Shown in pieces: positions 1 through 12,634 of a stretch of 64,000 nt of DNA. The DNA is taken from positions 15,141,572 to 15,205,571 of the forward strand of contig NC_069086.1 in the NCBI RefSeq assembly GCF_947172395.1, given 5' to 3'. Under the pieces are notes generated by a model, which saw only the letters and a program-made list of their open reading frames with translations, made no database searches and was not told the origin of the DNA. Both the position numbers and the translations under genes were made by a program. How positions within the stretch are numbered: position 1 is the first letter of the stretch; every line of letters starts with the position of its first letter. Source of the DNA: Bicyclus anynana (lineage: Eukaryota > Arthropoda > Insecta > Lepidoptera > Nymphalidae).

Positions 1-1324
1 ATAGATTGTAATAAGCCATTTGTTTTTCAAATATCAAAATAAATACAATAAATTGTAATCTACGAATTCTGTTATAAAAGTTTAGGAAATACTGTTTTAA
101 TTTAATCGAACAAATGGTGTTACAAACACTGGAATTATCCTTCATAGTCGGTTGCTCAAGATTGGAAAGGGTTTTGGAATACTTAATAATGAAGTGGTAC
201 GCCGGTGCTATAAACGGTTCGCATAGGTTGCTATAATTTTAAAAGCCACGCCTGAATATAACTTAAAATGCTTGTATATATTTTCATGTAAAATAAAATA
301 TCAAAAACCGTTTTCCATTTGTTCCTACGAGTTTAAGTACGAGATTTACGTTACTTTTATATAAGAGAAAATCAATCTTGAAATTTGATTGTTTTCTACA
401 AATAATTTTATCCTATTACAATTTTAATCAATGGAAATATAGTTGTTATTATTAGTAACAAATTACGCACTACAAACTACTTAAAACTAATCGCTTCCTT
501 CGATTTCTACGACAATTACTTTAAGAACGAAACATATTTCTCATTGCCTAAAATAAACAGCGCAAGTTTTCACGATACAATATACTTATTAACATTTTTC
601 TGCAAAGTAAATCTTTGAAAATCGCTTATACTTAATTTTTACTTTTATAATTAATATCCCTCATGTCTATCTGTCTGTCACAGTATATTTTAATTTAAGT
701 ATTAACATATTATACTACCATTTCTACTACTAAGTACATTTACTGCTTCTATTTCTACTCTTAATGTTATTATCAATATCACCAACTGATAAAAAAATGC
801 AGCTGTATATACCTATATATCATTGTGAAAAAGTCTAGGCCCTGCCTTCTGGGCTTAATTTTATTGAAATATAAAGCAAATTCATTGAAATCCGCTTTTA
901 ATTTGATACTAATTAACAGAGGCTTAGAATTTATTTTAGGACTTATGCAATTATTATATTTTTAACATATACCAACATACTATTTCGACTTAATAAATCA
1001 GTGCTAATTAATCCTTCGTATTGCCCAACCGATTGGAAAGGGGCCGGAATTGTTCACACTCAAGGCCCTCACCTGTCCAAGTCGCCGACCCGCTAAAAAT
1101 CATATTTGGAACTAAAGTTATGATATTATTAATAATAATGACACAATAGTTATAAATTTAAATTTAAATCTACAATCGATTTAGCAATATTTCTAAAACA
1201 ATAACAAGGAATTAGAACATTCCTATTATTCATATTTAAATCACATCGATCGGAATGTTTTTAATACCTGCTAATTTATATTACAGGTAAATAGCTTAGT
1301 ATCTATGTAGTTTTGTTGACTGCC

Positions 1325-1425
1325 TCGTTTGTCCGTGGTTAGCCCTTAGAGCTTTGTATCATAAGATTCTGGGCGAATCCTGGCCATGGTAGAGAGTCGG
1401 TAAAGTAAGCTGATAATTATGATGA
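1325..1425 (+). repeat. Possible tRNA-derived SINE fragment
   Basis: The stretch gtggttagcccttagagctt with a downstream gggcgaatcctggcc resembles degenerate A and B boxes, and it ends in a (gat)-rich tail, as do the better SINE copies in this window. Confidence 0.35.
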
Positions 1426-2216
1426 TAAAGTGTAGAGCCATGCAGCAAAAGGTCAAAATGTTGACATCTTTGATCTTTAGTAGAAAGTACTATCTCACTT
1501 CTGATATCTATTTTCTGTACATTGGCTTATCTAATATTTATGATAAATATGTTATCTTCCGCTACAAATCTCGCCTAAAATTACTACTAAATTTTGTCCT
1601 GTAAACAAGAAATAAGCTGTGCTCATTCAATTATGAGTTCATTGTTTTCTTTGACATAAATCACTTACCAAAAAAGATAGTTGTAGAATAGGGTTTCATA
1701 AATAACTTGACTTTGCAAACCGAGTCAGACAAATAATATATCTATTGACAATCCCGTCACGTTTATGATTGATTTGTGACTAATATTTTGACTATTTTAG
1801 TTGGTAAACTCAAACACTAGTAATCTAGATGTGTTAAACATGAACTTTATAATTTCTTTCTTACAACGCTACATAGATTGTGTGATTAGTTATTGACAAT
1901 ATTTATAATAAAAAATTATAATATGTGTAATAAATACAATCAACTAAGAAAACAAAATATTAAGGCACGTATTATATAAAGTTTTTGATTATCTTCAAAT
2001 CAAAGAGGATCAAATTAAATATGTAACAGGTGAATTTATGAATATGAATAAATTAATTAGCAGTTATTTATAAAACCCAGATTTAGGTATACGTATAAAT
2101 TTGACTTTCAAACTTTTAATTATTGAACCTGTATCATAATGTAGGTCGCGGTTACGTTAAAAGGTAATTTATTTAAATATCAAAACTTTCACAAATGTTA
2201 AAGTTTATAGGGCCAA

Positions 2217-2263
2217 GTTTATCAAAATTAGCCAAATACCGTTTTTGGCTAATTTTGATAAAC
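2217..2263. repeat. Perfect 20-bp inverted repeat
   Basis: Arms 2217-2236 and 2244-2263 are exact reverse complements around a seven-base loop. Confidence 0.9.
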
Positions 2264-3244
2264 ATATTAATGGGTATTTCATAATTTATCATATTTATAA
2301 TTCTTAATATGTCATGTCATTTGAACATAAGCTATTGTGAATAAACATCTTAATAGCTAATAAATTATTATCAGCAATCAAAGATTACAACGTTCGAAGC
2401 ATAGCGTGGAAACTACACCCATTGTATATTGTCCATAGAAAAGAGTTCAACGCGCGCTTATTTTCAGTTTAATTGTATCATTAACTGCATTCTTAAATTA
2501 CTATACTAATCGCTAAAGTTGTTTGTGATATGTATACAAGTATTTTCTTACAAATTTGTTTGTAATTGATACCAAATTTTGGGTATGGGTATGATGTAAT
2601 CGATACCAAATTCAGTGGTTGCGATCTAAACCATCAAACTATGAAATAAAATATAATTTACATTGAATTTCACTTAGACGACTATTTCGAGTTTCATCAG
2701 AGATCAGAGTTTCCGAACAATCGCCCACAACCCAACAGCCTTCGCAATTTCCTGAAGAGCATAATAATCAAATGCATCTCGGTCGTTATAGCATCTTTCT
2801 TTCTAAATACATAAACAAAGCTTTCTCCGTACGATTCGTCTAGAATATACAATATTGTTTACTTCCCATTGTGCCGGGTTGAATCATTACAAATTACGTG
2901 ATTTACCTTCCCATTTGCATTATGTTTACCATATTGTATAACCTTCGTAATACACTTGACACTTCCACATCAAATCAATTATTTATTTGTAATTGGTTTG
3001 ATTAATCATTAACTATGAATTTGTAACCACATCTTCTTTTAACGATAAACATTTTTTATAATAATTATTATTGTTAACTCGTGTCTTGCGTATGAGATTA
3101 TAATAATAGCTATCATCTTGTTAATTAAAAAACTATAAATTATTTGCATAAGATTAGTATTTAAAATAGATATTAGTCGAAAATTGAAACTGGTTTCATC
3201 TGGATCTGGATCTTCATCCGGAAAATATTGATTTTATATAACAT

Positions 3245-3365
3245 ATCAAATTTCAAGTATACCCAGTTTATAAGCACTTTTGAAACATAACGTTTGACTA
3301 TTTGTAGAGACTGTACCACCGGTTTGGAAGGCAGATGCTGTTGAGAAGAGCTTTAGCTCAGTAGT
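3245..3365 (+). repeat. Dispersed repeat, 'aagcacttttgaaac' family, copy 1
   Basis: Shares the order aagcacttttgaaac, gactatttgtagaga, accaccggtttggaaggc and gctgagaag with the copy at 4430-4580. Relatives lie at 48857-48930 and, inverted, at 58340-58400. Confidence 0.6.
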
Positions 3366-4429
3366 TTAAATTAAATTATACAAAGATTCTAAATTCTACA
3401 ATGTATTTTTTATAAAATACATTATGGCTTAGTTCCTGTCATTTTGAATTTAAGATTAATAGTGGCTAGCTGTAATGTACGTGTAGCTAATATAGAATAA
3501 GAGTTAGAACTGTAATCTGAAAATCCGGATATTTCAATAAACATTCACCCCTGTTTAGAAAAATAATTTTTAATATTTTTTTATACGTACAACTAAATTA
3601 AATCTAATCTAGAATAATAGAAGTTTCCGCGGCATCACCGATTCGCCGCATTACATAAGCTAACGAGATGCGGACAGGTTTCTCAGCGTCTTCCGCGCTT
3701 GTGCAACCGAATATCTTTGTTCGGCTCGTGAGCCTTATGTGTCAAACGTCCGACGTTAAACAAGTTCAAATATTTGTACTTGTACTAGCGAAAGTTGTTA
3801 CTTCATTTTTTTCACTTTTCCAACAGTATACGTTAACTATGTTACTTCATCATTCTAACCCGGGTTGAAATGTCACTAAAAAACCACCAAATTAAAAAAA
3901 AACCCTATCAGTCCTATAAAAATTAAAAAAAAACCTGCAATTTGCAATGCAAAAATTTTCCTACAATTATTACAAGAAGTAAAAAGGCTTTGTTCTTGAT
4001 AATATCAAGGTGTTTTCTTTACTTCATTAGTTACATTCTACTATTTACACATCTTCAGTTACACTATTAGGTTAAAATATGTGTTTTTTTATAAAAGGCT
4101 GATATTTATTTTAAAGAACTTTGAATAAAATAACCTTTTTACATTGAAGGCTCCATCTAAAGTTACTTACAAAAAGTGTGTCGATTCAAGCAACGACACT
4201 TGACAGAATGGACTAATAATAAATACTTATTAGTATTTTTATTAAAAAACCTTGAAGAAAAAAAATGTTTTGGTTGACATACTTTCATGATTTTTTAGTT
4301 ATTAATAACAGAAACATACATGAAAAGTGACAACTTCGTTATGTTCTAATTGTTAAAATTTAAATATACATAAACAAGTAATTTTATCTTTATTAACGTT
4401 ACCAAATTTTTACAGTAGAATGTTTGCAA

Positions 4430-4580
4430 AATTCAAAATTCTTTTATTTCAAGTAGGCTCAGTTTACAAGCACTTTTGATACGTCAGTTGACTATTTGTA
4501 AAGATTCTACCACCGGTTCGGAAGGTTGGTTCTGCTGAGAAGAAACCGGCAAGTCTTTTGCTCTTCAGTAGCTTTAGGTA
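4430..4580 (+). repeat. Dispersed repeat, 'aagcacttttgaaac' family, copy 2
   Basis: The longest copy of this family here. It starts with a short ttcaaaattcttttatttca leader and carries tctaccaccggttcggaag and gagaagaaaccggcaag. No coding capacity. Confidence 0.6.
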
Positions 4581-6432
4581 CATAGAGTTATCTCCACAAC
4601 ACAAAGTCCAGTTTCAACTACTGTATAGTTAATTTACATGGACGAATAAATTAATAATAGTTAAATTATTTTATAATTTATTATAATTATTCTAAATTGA
4701 ATTTTAGCATGCATTTAAATAGTTTTCGGTAATTTTAAAACGGAAACATGAACGTTAAACAAGTGTCGAAATCCTGCAACTGGATTAGCAATTTCTTGAA
4801 TCGGTTGAGAAACAGTCCTTTCAATATAATAAGTTCGTTGATACTTGTTTGGATTGCGGATAACTGGTCCTATATTTCAAAATTAAAAGCTTAAAACTTT
4901 TGTTGTCAAAGATATTTAAATAATTTAGCTTATAGACTTTATTCCTTTTGTTCATATTCAAAAATGACAACCAATTTGATTAAAATTATATTTGAATACT
5001 TGACTACTTCAATATTAATTTCCCTATTTACAAACCCCTTGGACTGCGCATCACTTAAAATTTCCGTTGTTGTACAAAATCATATCGACGTTTACAAATT
5101 TTCTATGTAGATTTTTCTATTTATATTCCTGAACTAGTATTAGAGCTAAAATGAACAAAAGTAGAAAGATGTTAATATCAGTTTTTGACCTTAAGCTACA
5201 TTTATTTATATAAAAAAATCGCATCATGGTGCTTACAGCAGCTCGACCAACTTTAATTAAATTATGTTTTTGGTCGTAAATACTTAAACGATACACAAAT
5301 CACTAGGTACTTAGCCCCGAAAAAAACTCGTACACATCCCAATATTTTATATGACAAGATATGAGCGAGAACTTGGTACATTTATGTAAGTAGAACAACG
5401 TTTGCCCATAGAAATGCAACGTTGAAAGACAAATTATCTGTAAAAAGATTTTGATACTACAAGTATATAGGCAGATAATAATTACATAAAAACTGATATA
5501 AAAGTATCTAACGTGTAATCTGACAACGCTATCGGTCGGTCAGTTGCGTACCAAGGCTGACCAGCGGCTGCTACTACTTTCGCTCGCTCTACATGTACTA
5601 GTATGGAGCGCTAAGAACACGCTTTGTTGCCGCTTTATTTAGGTTCATATTTTTTGTCTCGACTTCGATATATAAATACAATATACAACGTTCAATGACA
5701 AATCGTTGTAAGATTTTCAAGATGAATAGAATAGCATAATAAAAAAAATATATATTATGTAAAAAGTTATGTTTGAATAGCGTAAACACTCGGTAAAGGT
5801 TTAGGACTTTAATCCCCACTGGTTGGACTTTTATTAAATCCACTCCTATAGCAAGCTATTCTCTCAATTAGACAGGAGTTGAAATATTATATTATAGAAT
5901 ACTTGTTTAAAATATATGTTTTTTTTTTATAAAAAAGTGTAAATACGATTGTCTTTTTTTATAGTAACCGATTTTATATTCGTGTTGATTCACATTATTT
6001 TATTAAATTTTGATGTTGATACAGTGCATAATTTTCTCATATCAACGAAATGAATAACATAAATGTATTTTTATGTTATTGCTTTCGTCGTTTTAATAAT
6101 ATAAATATTAGCGACATTTTATCGTCCCATTTACGAGTAATTGTGGTTGACTGACAGATCGAGACATAACTTTTTATTAAGTATTGCAAGGTCACGGAAA
6201 TAGTTTATAGTAACAATGTCATAACATTTTGTTCATTTTATTTGTAATTTCATTGCAAAAGTTGTAAAGTAACTTTTTGAAATGTTATATAGTTGAATAT
6301 CAAATTTTACTGTTAATGATGAAATTACGACAATATATAATTTGTTTATTCGTGTAAACAATTTCATTGCAAAATAACAATAAATATAATAAATGGCGTT
6401 ATAAATATTTTAGTTCAAGTCAAGTCAAAAAG

Positions 6433-6726
6433 TGATGATATAGTCAGGGTTGCAGGTAAAACATGGCAACGAACAGCCAGAGACAGAATATAATGGCTAC
6501 AGTTGGAGGAGGCTTTAACTGCTATATGCAGTCCTTACAAAAAAGAATAATAAAATAAAAAATTAACATTACAAATATAATGTAAAAAATTAGATAATAT
6601 CAACTAACCCACTAACAATCTATAAAACTTGTAAACCTTAATATTATTATTAAGGTTTACAAGTTTTTTTAAAAAAATGTCTGTAATTGTAAGGAAATAA
6701 ATCTATTTTTATTTTTATTTATTTTT
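6433..6726 (+). mobile_element. Severely 5'-truncated LINE (non-LTR retrotransposon) 3' end
   Basis: The insert is flanked by a 13-base exact direct repeat, tcaagtcaaaaag, at 6420-6432 and 6727-6739, a target-site duplication. Its first part translates to a pattern like GKTWQRTARDRI..LQLEEA, the typical C-terminal end of lepidopteran LINE proteins. A 3' untranslated part with a strong hairpin and a T-rich end follows. Only about 290 bases were inserted. Confidence 0.75.
6624..6667. repeat. Perfect 20-bp hairpin in the LINE 3' untranslated part
   Basis: Arms 6624-6643 and 6648-6667 are exact reverse complements around a four-base loop (ttat). It lies inside the LINE insert, so it may be part of the element's 3' recognition structure. 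Confidence 0.85.
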
Positions 6727-8499
6727 TCAAGTCAAAAAGAAAAGACAACTTATTCATAAAGCTTTAAACAAAATTGCAAAAAAGGCAGCGTCTTCTATTA
6801 GTTCCATTAAAATACAGTCGGTTACATAATAGTTAAACTGTATCTGTCAGAATAAGAAGAAAAGTAAAAGTGCACGATGCGTGGCCGATATACACGTTTT
6901 CGTGACGACGGCTTTACGTTCAAGAGAACGAACACGAACACTGTAGGTACTGTTAATTGGAAAAGTGATACAATATTTTTTCATTTAATTTTGAAATACC
7001 TACATTATTGTTCATCATTCTTTCAAAGATTAATATATTTTATATTAACCGTAGGTAATATTTAAAGTTCAAAGTATATCTAATAATAATTGGGTGACGG
7101 ATAATTTCAATAAATAGCATACATCAATGCACACAGTTCTTCTTTTGATAATTTTATTCATTAGATTTAATTTCTATAGACACAAATGATTTGCTACAAT
7201 AAATAAATCAATCAATCAATCATTTATTTTAATAATAATAATGTTCAATGAAACGTACATGGGTTGGACATGGTATTTATCATTTAAATATTTTTCTTTT
7301 CCATATCTTTACTTTATTATTTGACATATACATTGTCCAATAAAAAACATATAATTTTAAATTACCTTCACTGGGTCAGATTAAAATAAGAAGTGATGTA
7401 AAAGAAACAATATTTTGTGCATACATAGCTACGACAACAATTTTTTTTACAATGCTGATTACTTTTATAGAGGACTATACTTACGTAAATACAGCAAACA
7501 GAAGTCTTTGACTCTAATTAACGATGAGATTTAGATCAAGTAACGAGATCAATATACTTAGATCTTTGATCTTAATGAGCTACACATATTTAATTAATAT
7601 TACACATAAACATTTACATTTTTAAGATTCAAGTTTTCTTCCTTGTACCATTATTTTAGAAGGACTAATGATCCTAGAAATCCAATTTTGTAAGATTTTT
7701 CGAAATCTGTACTATTTATTAACGAATGGATTCCCGCGAATTCGTCCATGTGGAAACTCTGAATTTTTTTTATTAAAGTAATTTAAAGTTGCATTAAAAT
7801 CCATTGTACAGTCTAATAGATTAAGCGTACAAATGCGGGAAGTGATTTTGTAATGTAAACTTATACACCCTATTAAATTAGTCTAAAACACCCTATATTT
7901 ACAAGTATATCTTTGTATAGGTTGTGCAATACTAAGATAGCTTCATTTTTATAACCTTTACTAACATCTGCTTTAAAAATATCATAAGGTCGTTACGTTA
8001 TAAGCTTGTTCACGACATAAATTAATTGTTACACTAAAGAACGAGCATTGTAGAGTTGACTAAACTTAATTTAAACTAATAGCCAATTACATTACAATAC
8101 CCGACCCACGGAAAAAGAAATCAAGCAAACTAATTGACTAATGAAACAATTAATGGCCGCGTTCGACCTCACATCAGCGTTGCCTAATCGTGATGCTTAG
8201 CACGAACGTGTTACTAGATGTTACAGGTACTAAAACCTGATATACTAATTAATGTAACAAGTTAAAAAATTTAAAGTTTTGAAAAGCTCTTGAAGGTCAT
8301 AAAATTAACCAAAATAACGACTTTTTTGCCAGAAATTTCCATCAAAACAGAAACCTTTATTGTATATTGTGGTATTACAGAATGTGAGCTGGATCAAAGA
8401 TTAATATTAATTATTTAGTTACTGGCTTTCAAATGAAAAGTTCTCCATCGAAATCAGTGCATCTGTTTGAGAGTACGATGCCACACTAATGCGAACGAA

Positions 8500-8626
8500 T
8501 AGACCGATTTTAATGAAACCTTCCCTGGACGATAGAGGAGGTTATGGAGCTACTTTTTATTCCGGAATATCCATGGATCCCGCGGGATTTGGGAAAAACT
8601 GATTTTCACGCGTACGAGTCCGCTAG
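8500..8626 (+). mobile_element. Helitron-like 3' end fragment
   Basis: The stretch contains gatcccgcgggatttgggaa and cgcgtacgagtccgctag and ends CTAG followed by T, like the other copies. The 5' end is not clear. Confidence 0.5.
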
Positions 8627-8756
8627 TTAAAGTACAAATTGGAAATCAAGGTGATTTTCAGAAATATAGACTTCGTGAATTATATTTCACGTAACTTTAT
8701 ATTTAGTTTACTTTAATATGAATAAAAAATCTACAATTATCTTTCCTTAATTTCAG

Positions 8757-8815
8757 CGCATGCAGGAATTCTTCTACAAAATGCACCAGCTTGTCCCGAG
8801 CAATACGGAGTTCAA
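8757..8815 (+). CDS. Exon: start of ChtBD2 domain 1 (gene 1)
   Basis: The acceptor tttcag lies just before 8757 and the donor gtaagt follows 8815. The frame reads ..HAGILLQNAPACPEQYGVQ, giving the first cysteine of domain 1. The first two bases complete a codon split with an unseen upstream exon, so mature protein probably begins near HAGILL after a signal peptide encoded elsewhere. Confidence 0.85.
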
Positions 8816-11800
8816 GTAAGTGGAACTAAAAAGCAATAATTTATTAAAATAATATAATTCGAATAATTATTTTGACACATGAAATTCGCATTTTATTTAT
8901 TCGTACTCAACATCAAATATACACCTAACTTACTCGTATCACCTACTCGTACCAATTATTACTCTCAACACGCGGTTTACTTAGACCTCTACAGTGTACA
9001 ACTATGTAACTGTGGGCCTAGTGGGAGTTTTCAATATTTTCATACTGTCACTAACGCGTTGACGTAAACGCAAATTTATGTGGAATTGAAATAGTTATGC
9101 AGTAGTGCCACTAGATGGCGCTGTTTAAATTCCTTAGAAATTCGCGTTTACGTTAACGTGATAGTAACAGTATCAAACTGCCACTAGGCCCTCTGTTCTA
9201 AATTATAATGTAATGTAAATTTCATTAAATAGTGGCCAAATTGAAATACAAAACGAAAATAGTCTTTTACAAACTAATTTATTACAAATAAAAACTCTTA
9301 CAAACCACATGTTTTGGCATCAAGTAAATGTACTTAAATGAATTACATGCTTGTAACAAATTATAACATTATCGGTTCACATGTTATATGTGACGCAAAT
9401 GCCAAATAGCTTGCATTAGGCAAGCAGAAATACTTGTACTGTCTACAGAATATAAATTTGTACCACTAACAATAATCTATACCTGTGAAAGATTTACAAT
9501 TTTTATACTTGCACCACCCATTTATTAAGCCCTTTGTCATCCTGCTTTCGAATTAGCAAGTACAGTGAGACCAACGTACAGAAAAATATTTTTATAGATA
9601 AAGAAGATAAATAAATAATTCCTTTGATATTTTAGAACTTAAACTCACGATAGTTTAAGTTATTATTATGTTATTCATATTAATAGACTAGTTTCGAACC
9701 CAACAATGTGACTACCAACGCGGCACGATCCAAACTCAGTTTGAATACTGTCGAAACGAACCAGCTCATGACTAAGAACCCCGTATGGGTTCAAAACTAG
9801 TCGGGCATACTCTGACGTTGTATAACGTGAGTTTTAGCCGTGTTTCATAATCAATTAATAATTCCTTTGGTATTATTACAGGCATACGCGCACCCAGAGC
9901 TCTGCGACCAGTTCTTCCTCTGCACAAACGGCACGCTCACCGTAGAGACGTGTGAGAATGGACTGCTGTTCGATGGCAAAGGTGCTGTACACAACCACTG
10001 CAACTACCACTGGGCTGTCGACTGTGGAGAGAGGAAGGCTGACTGTAAGTACATATTTATACGAGTACTCATAGATTGTATGCGATTTACCGTTCCGATA
10101 CGATGTCGTGTAGAAACAGAAAGGGGTGTGGATTTTCATCCTCCTCCTAACATCTCAAACCTCCTTCTATCTTAGATTGCATCATCATATAACATCAAGA
10201 GAGATTGTAGTCAAGGGCTAACTCGTAAAGAATAAAAAAAAATTAGTCATCATTATCATGATTCTAAGCCTCATTTATGGCTAACTACAGGGTTATGCTA
10301 CAATTCGGGTTTGCGGACTTTGGGTGATAATAAACCCATTAACGACCTGCTATCTGTTTATATATGATGATATGACCTGGACAGAAGGCTCAACGTGCTC
10401 TCCCAGACACGAGAGTGTAAAACCACCAACTTTTATTGAATTTTAACTGAAAATTTCTCAGAATAAAAACTCTGTAACTAAGTAAGTAGGTACAGATTCT
10501 AATATTACTTGGCATTATGAAAATATTAAGATTCTACAATCGTGAAAAAAAACTTACGGTCTGATTTAATGCTTAAAGAATAACCAAAATTAAATACATA
10601 ACTTGCCCTTTTATTTTCACCCTATTTTAATAGTCCACTAAAAGGCCAGGCCTATAGTGATGCACTTATCTTTATTAGCAAAATATTTTAACCATGACCC
10701 TTTCCCTAAATCTTTCAAGGTGCTAAAATTATCCCCTGCCATTGGTCGCTTCCACTGACAAGTTGAGACTACTGAACCGCGGGAGCATTCTATTTGGAAG
10801 ACCCTACAAAAGACTTATAATTAACAGTGAACATCCTTTGTCTTATATGACGATGGTGACCTTGACATTGTAATGTATAAATCAGTCAATAGAAACCTTG
10901 CTCAAATATTTACAGTGACCCCATACTCGTCACCCGGCTGTGAATACCAGTTCGGAATCTACCCAGACAGCGCGGAATGTTCCACCAGCTACATTAAGTG
11001 CGCCTTCGGAGTACCCCACCAAGAGCCTTGCACGCCCGGACTCGTGTACGACGAACGTACCCACGGATGCAACTGGCCCGACCTTCTCCAGCCGTTCTGT
11101 AACCCTGAAGGTAATTTATAACCACAAAATATTCTTTGCTAAAATTTTGGAACTAGAACACTTTCCAGTCGGGTTTGGTTGCTGGAGTAATTACAGGAAC
11201 ATAAGGTTTTACAGCTGTAAGTTCTACATCTATAGTATCTATATCTATACTAATATTATACATGCGAAAATAAGTCTGTCTGTCTGTCTGTTACTTTTAC
11301 TCGGGCCAAACGGCTGAACCGATCAAGATGAATTTTTATATAATGGTCATATTCCATTCCTCGACCTCGGAGCAAAACATAGGGTACTTTTTGACCCTAA
11401 AATAAAAATAGAATATGATGAAATAGGGGTTGAAAGCTTGTAAGGTTCTTCATTTTTAGAGTTACAGTTTAAAAAATTTGTACATAAATCATAAAAAATA
11501 CGAAATATAATGTGATACAAGAATTTTTCCTAACCCGAAAGCTTAACATTAAATAACTTAGTAACCAAACAAGACCAGACGTGGCTAAACTTATACATTA
11601 ATTCATATATCATATACAATCTTAAAAATAACATTTAAGACTAGTCAAAACAAAATAAAATTACGCAAGAGGTTTTGTAATAAATTGTTCTAAAAACGTC
11701 AATTTTATATTTATTGGTTTAGGAGTATAAGTATATCATTTTATAAACCCTTTGAAATAAAATAAAATAAACGGGTATATTACATATGTGGGATTTTAAA

Positions 11801-12626
11801 TCTTAACAAATTGCACCTTTTTCCTGTAACTGTCACATTCGATAGTTATGTCCTTGCTCAATACATACCTACCTACTAGTTTCGCCTTCAATTACATCCG
11901 TGTAGTGTAGAAGTTATAGTTTAATTTCTCTATTTCGTGTATTTTGTAGTTTGAAAATATTTTAACTAGCTGACGCCTCGCGGTGTCACCTGTATAGTTC
12001 CCGTTCTCGTGAGAATACAGGGATAAAATATAGACGGACTCATAACTAACGTGGCTTTCTAGTAGTAAAAGTATTTATAATCAGTGGATTAAATCTAGAG
12101 ATTATCTTTATAATAGTAGTATAGATGAAACTCCGTGTCCGACCTCATCGTAAAAAGTACTGGTACCAACATCAAGTTTTTATGGCCAAGCAGCATAGTT
12201 ATCTAAAGGATATGGTTGTGTGCCTAAGGGTACGTACGGGGGGATAAGTACAGTCACATAACTCAGATTGACGGGTTATAGGCAGATGTATTTGTCAAGA
12301 GTGTCATACAAAATGATGATATTAGGTCAGGTGGACTATATATTTGGGTTTAACTATAAGTAATTAAAAATAAAGTATATATTAATTTCATTTGTCTCAT
12401 TTCAGCTGTCGTTGGCTTCAAATGCCCAACAAAGGTGCCAGCGAACACTCAGTCTGCCAAGTTCTGGCCATTCCCCCGCTTCCCTGTCCCCGGTGACTGC
12501 TACAGACTGATCACATGCGTTGAAGGCAACCCTCGTCTGATCACCTGCGGAGAAGGCAAGGTCTTCGACGACCAAAACCTCACATGCGAAGACCCGGAAC
12601 TGGTTCCACACTGTGCCCATGCGTAA
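8757..12626 (+). CDS. CPAP3/obstructor-family chitin-binding cuticle protein (obst-E/D-like), 5' incomplete
   Basis: Four exons join in frame: 8757-8815, 9882-10044, 10916-11110 and 12406-12626, each with AG/GT borders and matching phases (entry phase 1, then 0, 1, 1). The product has three ChtBD2 (peritrophin-A) domains, each with six cysteines: CPEQYG...VDCGER, GCEYQFG...PFCNPE and FKCP...VPHC. Three ChtBD2 domains with short linkers define the CPAP3/obstructor family, secreted proteins that bind and organise chitin in cuticle and tracheae. The motifs CNWPDL, CNPEAVVGFKCP and ITCVEGNPRLITC resemble obstructor-E most, with obstructor-D as the alternative; I leave the symbol empty. The exon with the start codon and signal peptide is not visible; it must end in phase 1. 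The readable part codes about 211 residues. It converges on obst-B. The family call is sure, the subfamily is not. Confidence 0.9.
9014..9192. mobile_element. MITE with terminal inverted repeats, copy 1 (intron of gene 1)
   Basis: It begins gggcctagtggg and ends ccactaggccct. The inner part is also roughly palindromic (gacgtaaacgc against gcgtttacgtt). A second copy lies at 56838-57017. Non-autonomous; no coding capacity. Confidence 0.75.
9882..10044 (+). CDS. Exon: rest of ChtBD2 domain 1 (gene 1)
   Basis: It reads AYAHPELCDQFFLCTNG and continues to VDCGERKAD, supplying cysteines 2 to 6 of domain 1. The acceptor is ttacag and the donor is gtaagt at 10045. A SINE relic starts about 35 bases into the following intron. 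Confidence 0.93.
10078..10246 (+). repeat. SINE relic, 'atcctcctcctaacaagttagccc' family
   Basis: A 5'-truncated copy: gcgatttaccgttccgatacg, gtgtagaaacagaaaggggt and gattgtagtcaagggctaac match the full copies at 20128-20395 and 39640-39965. It starts 34 bases after the exon donor of gene 1. Confidence 0.65.
10916..11110 (+). CDS. Exon: ChtBD2 domain 2 (gene 1)
   Basis: A complete six-cysteine domain runs from GCEYQFGIYPDS to LQPFCNPE with the aromatic/Trp motif CNWPDL. The acceptor is tttacag; the donor is gtaatt at 11111, phase 1. Confidence 0.94.
11244..11430 (+). mobile_element. Helitron-like element, 5' end type TCTATACTAATATTA
   Basis: Starts A^TCTATACTAATATTATA and continues with a (gtct)n run and aaacggctgaaccgatcaag. 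The 3' limit is unclear. An inverted relative lies near 28735-28875. Confidence 0.5.
11966..12125 (-). mobile_element. Helitron-like element (intron 4 of gene 1)
   Basis: On the minus strand it runs from A^TCTATACTACTATTATA to CAGCTAG^T, with the expected A and T flanks, in the last intron of gene 1. Confidence 0.7.
12406..12626 (+). CDS. Last exon: ChtBD2 domain 3 and stop (gene 1)
   Basis: It reads AVVGFKCPTKVPAN, then FWPFPRFPVPGDC, and ends VPHCAHA with TAA at 12624-12626. The acceptor is catttcag. The C-terminus stops five residues after the last domain cysteine, with no charged tail of the kind seen in Gasp or obst-B. Confidence 0.95.
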
Positions 12627-12634
12627 TTGTAACA

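Larger units (their letters stand above)
1..8756. other. Upstream AT-rich region without recognised exons
   Basis: No coding exon of any recognised family was found on either strand. The region should contain the start exon of gene 1 if that exon lies in the window, but no ATG with a hydrophobic leader and a phase-1 donor was convincing. It holds dispersed repeats (listed separately), a LINE 3' end, and two strong hairpins. Short open frames here are AT-rich and lack family signals. Confidence 0.5.

Noticed and set aside
3668..3868. 66-codon frame starting MRTGFSASSALVQ
   Set aside because: No domain, no phase-compatible donor for gene 1, and weak hydrophobic pattern; not accepted as the missing signal exon.
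8190..8227. ATG at about 8190 with a phase-1 donor-like gtacta, as start exon of gene 1
   Set aside because: The phase fits but the peptide (MLSTNVLLDVT) is not a signal peptide and the donor is poor.
9840..10175. 111-codon plus-strand frame treated as one protein
   Set aside because: Only 9882-10044 is exon; the rest is intron read-through on both sides of clear splice sites and runs into a SINE relic.
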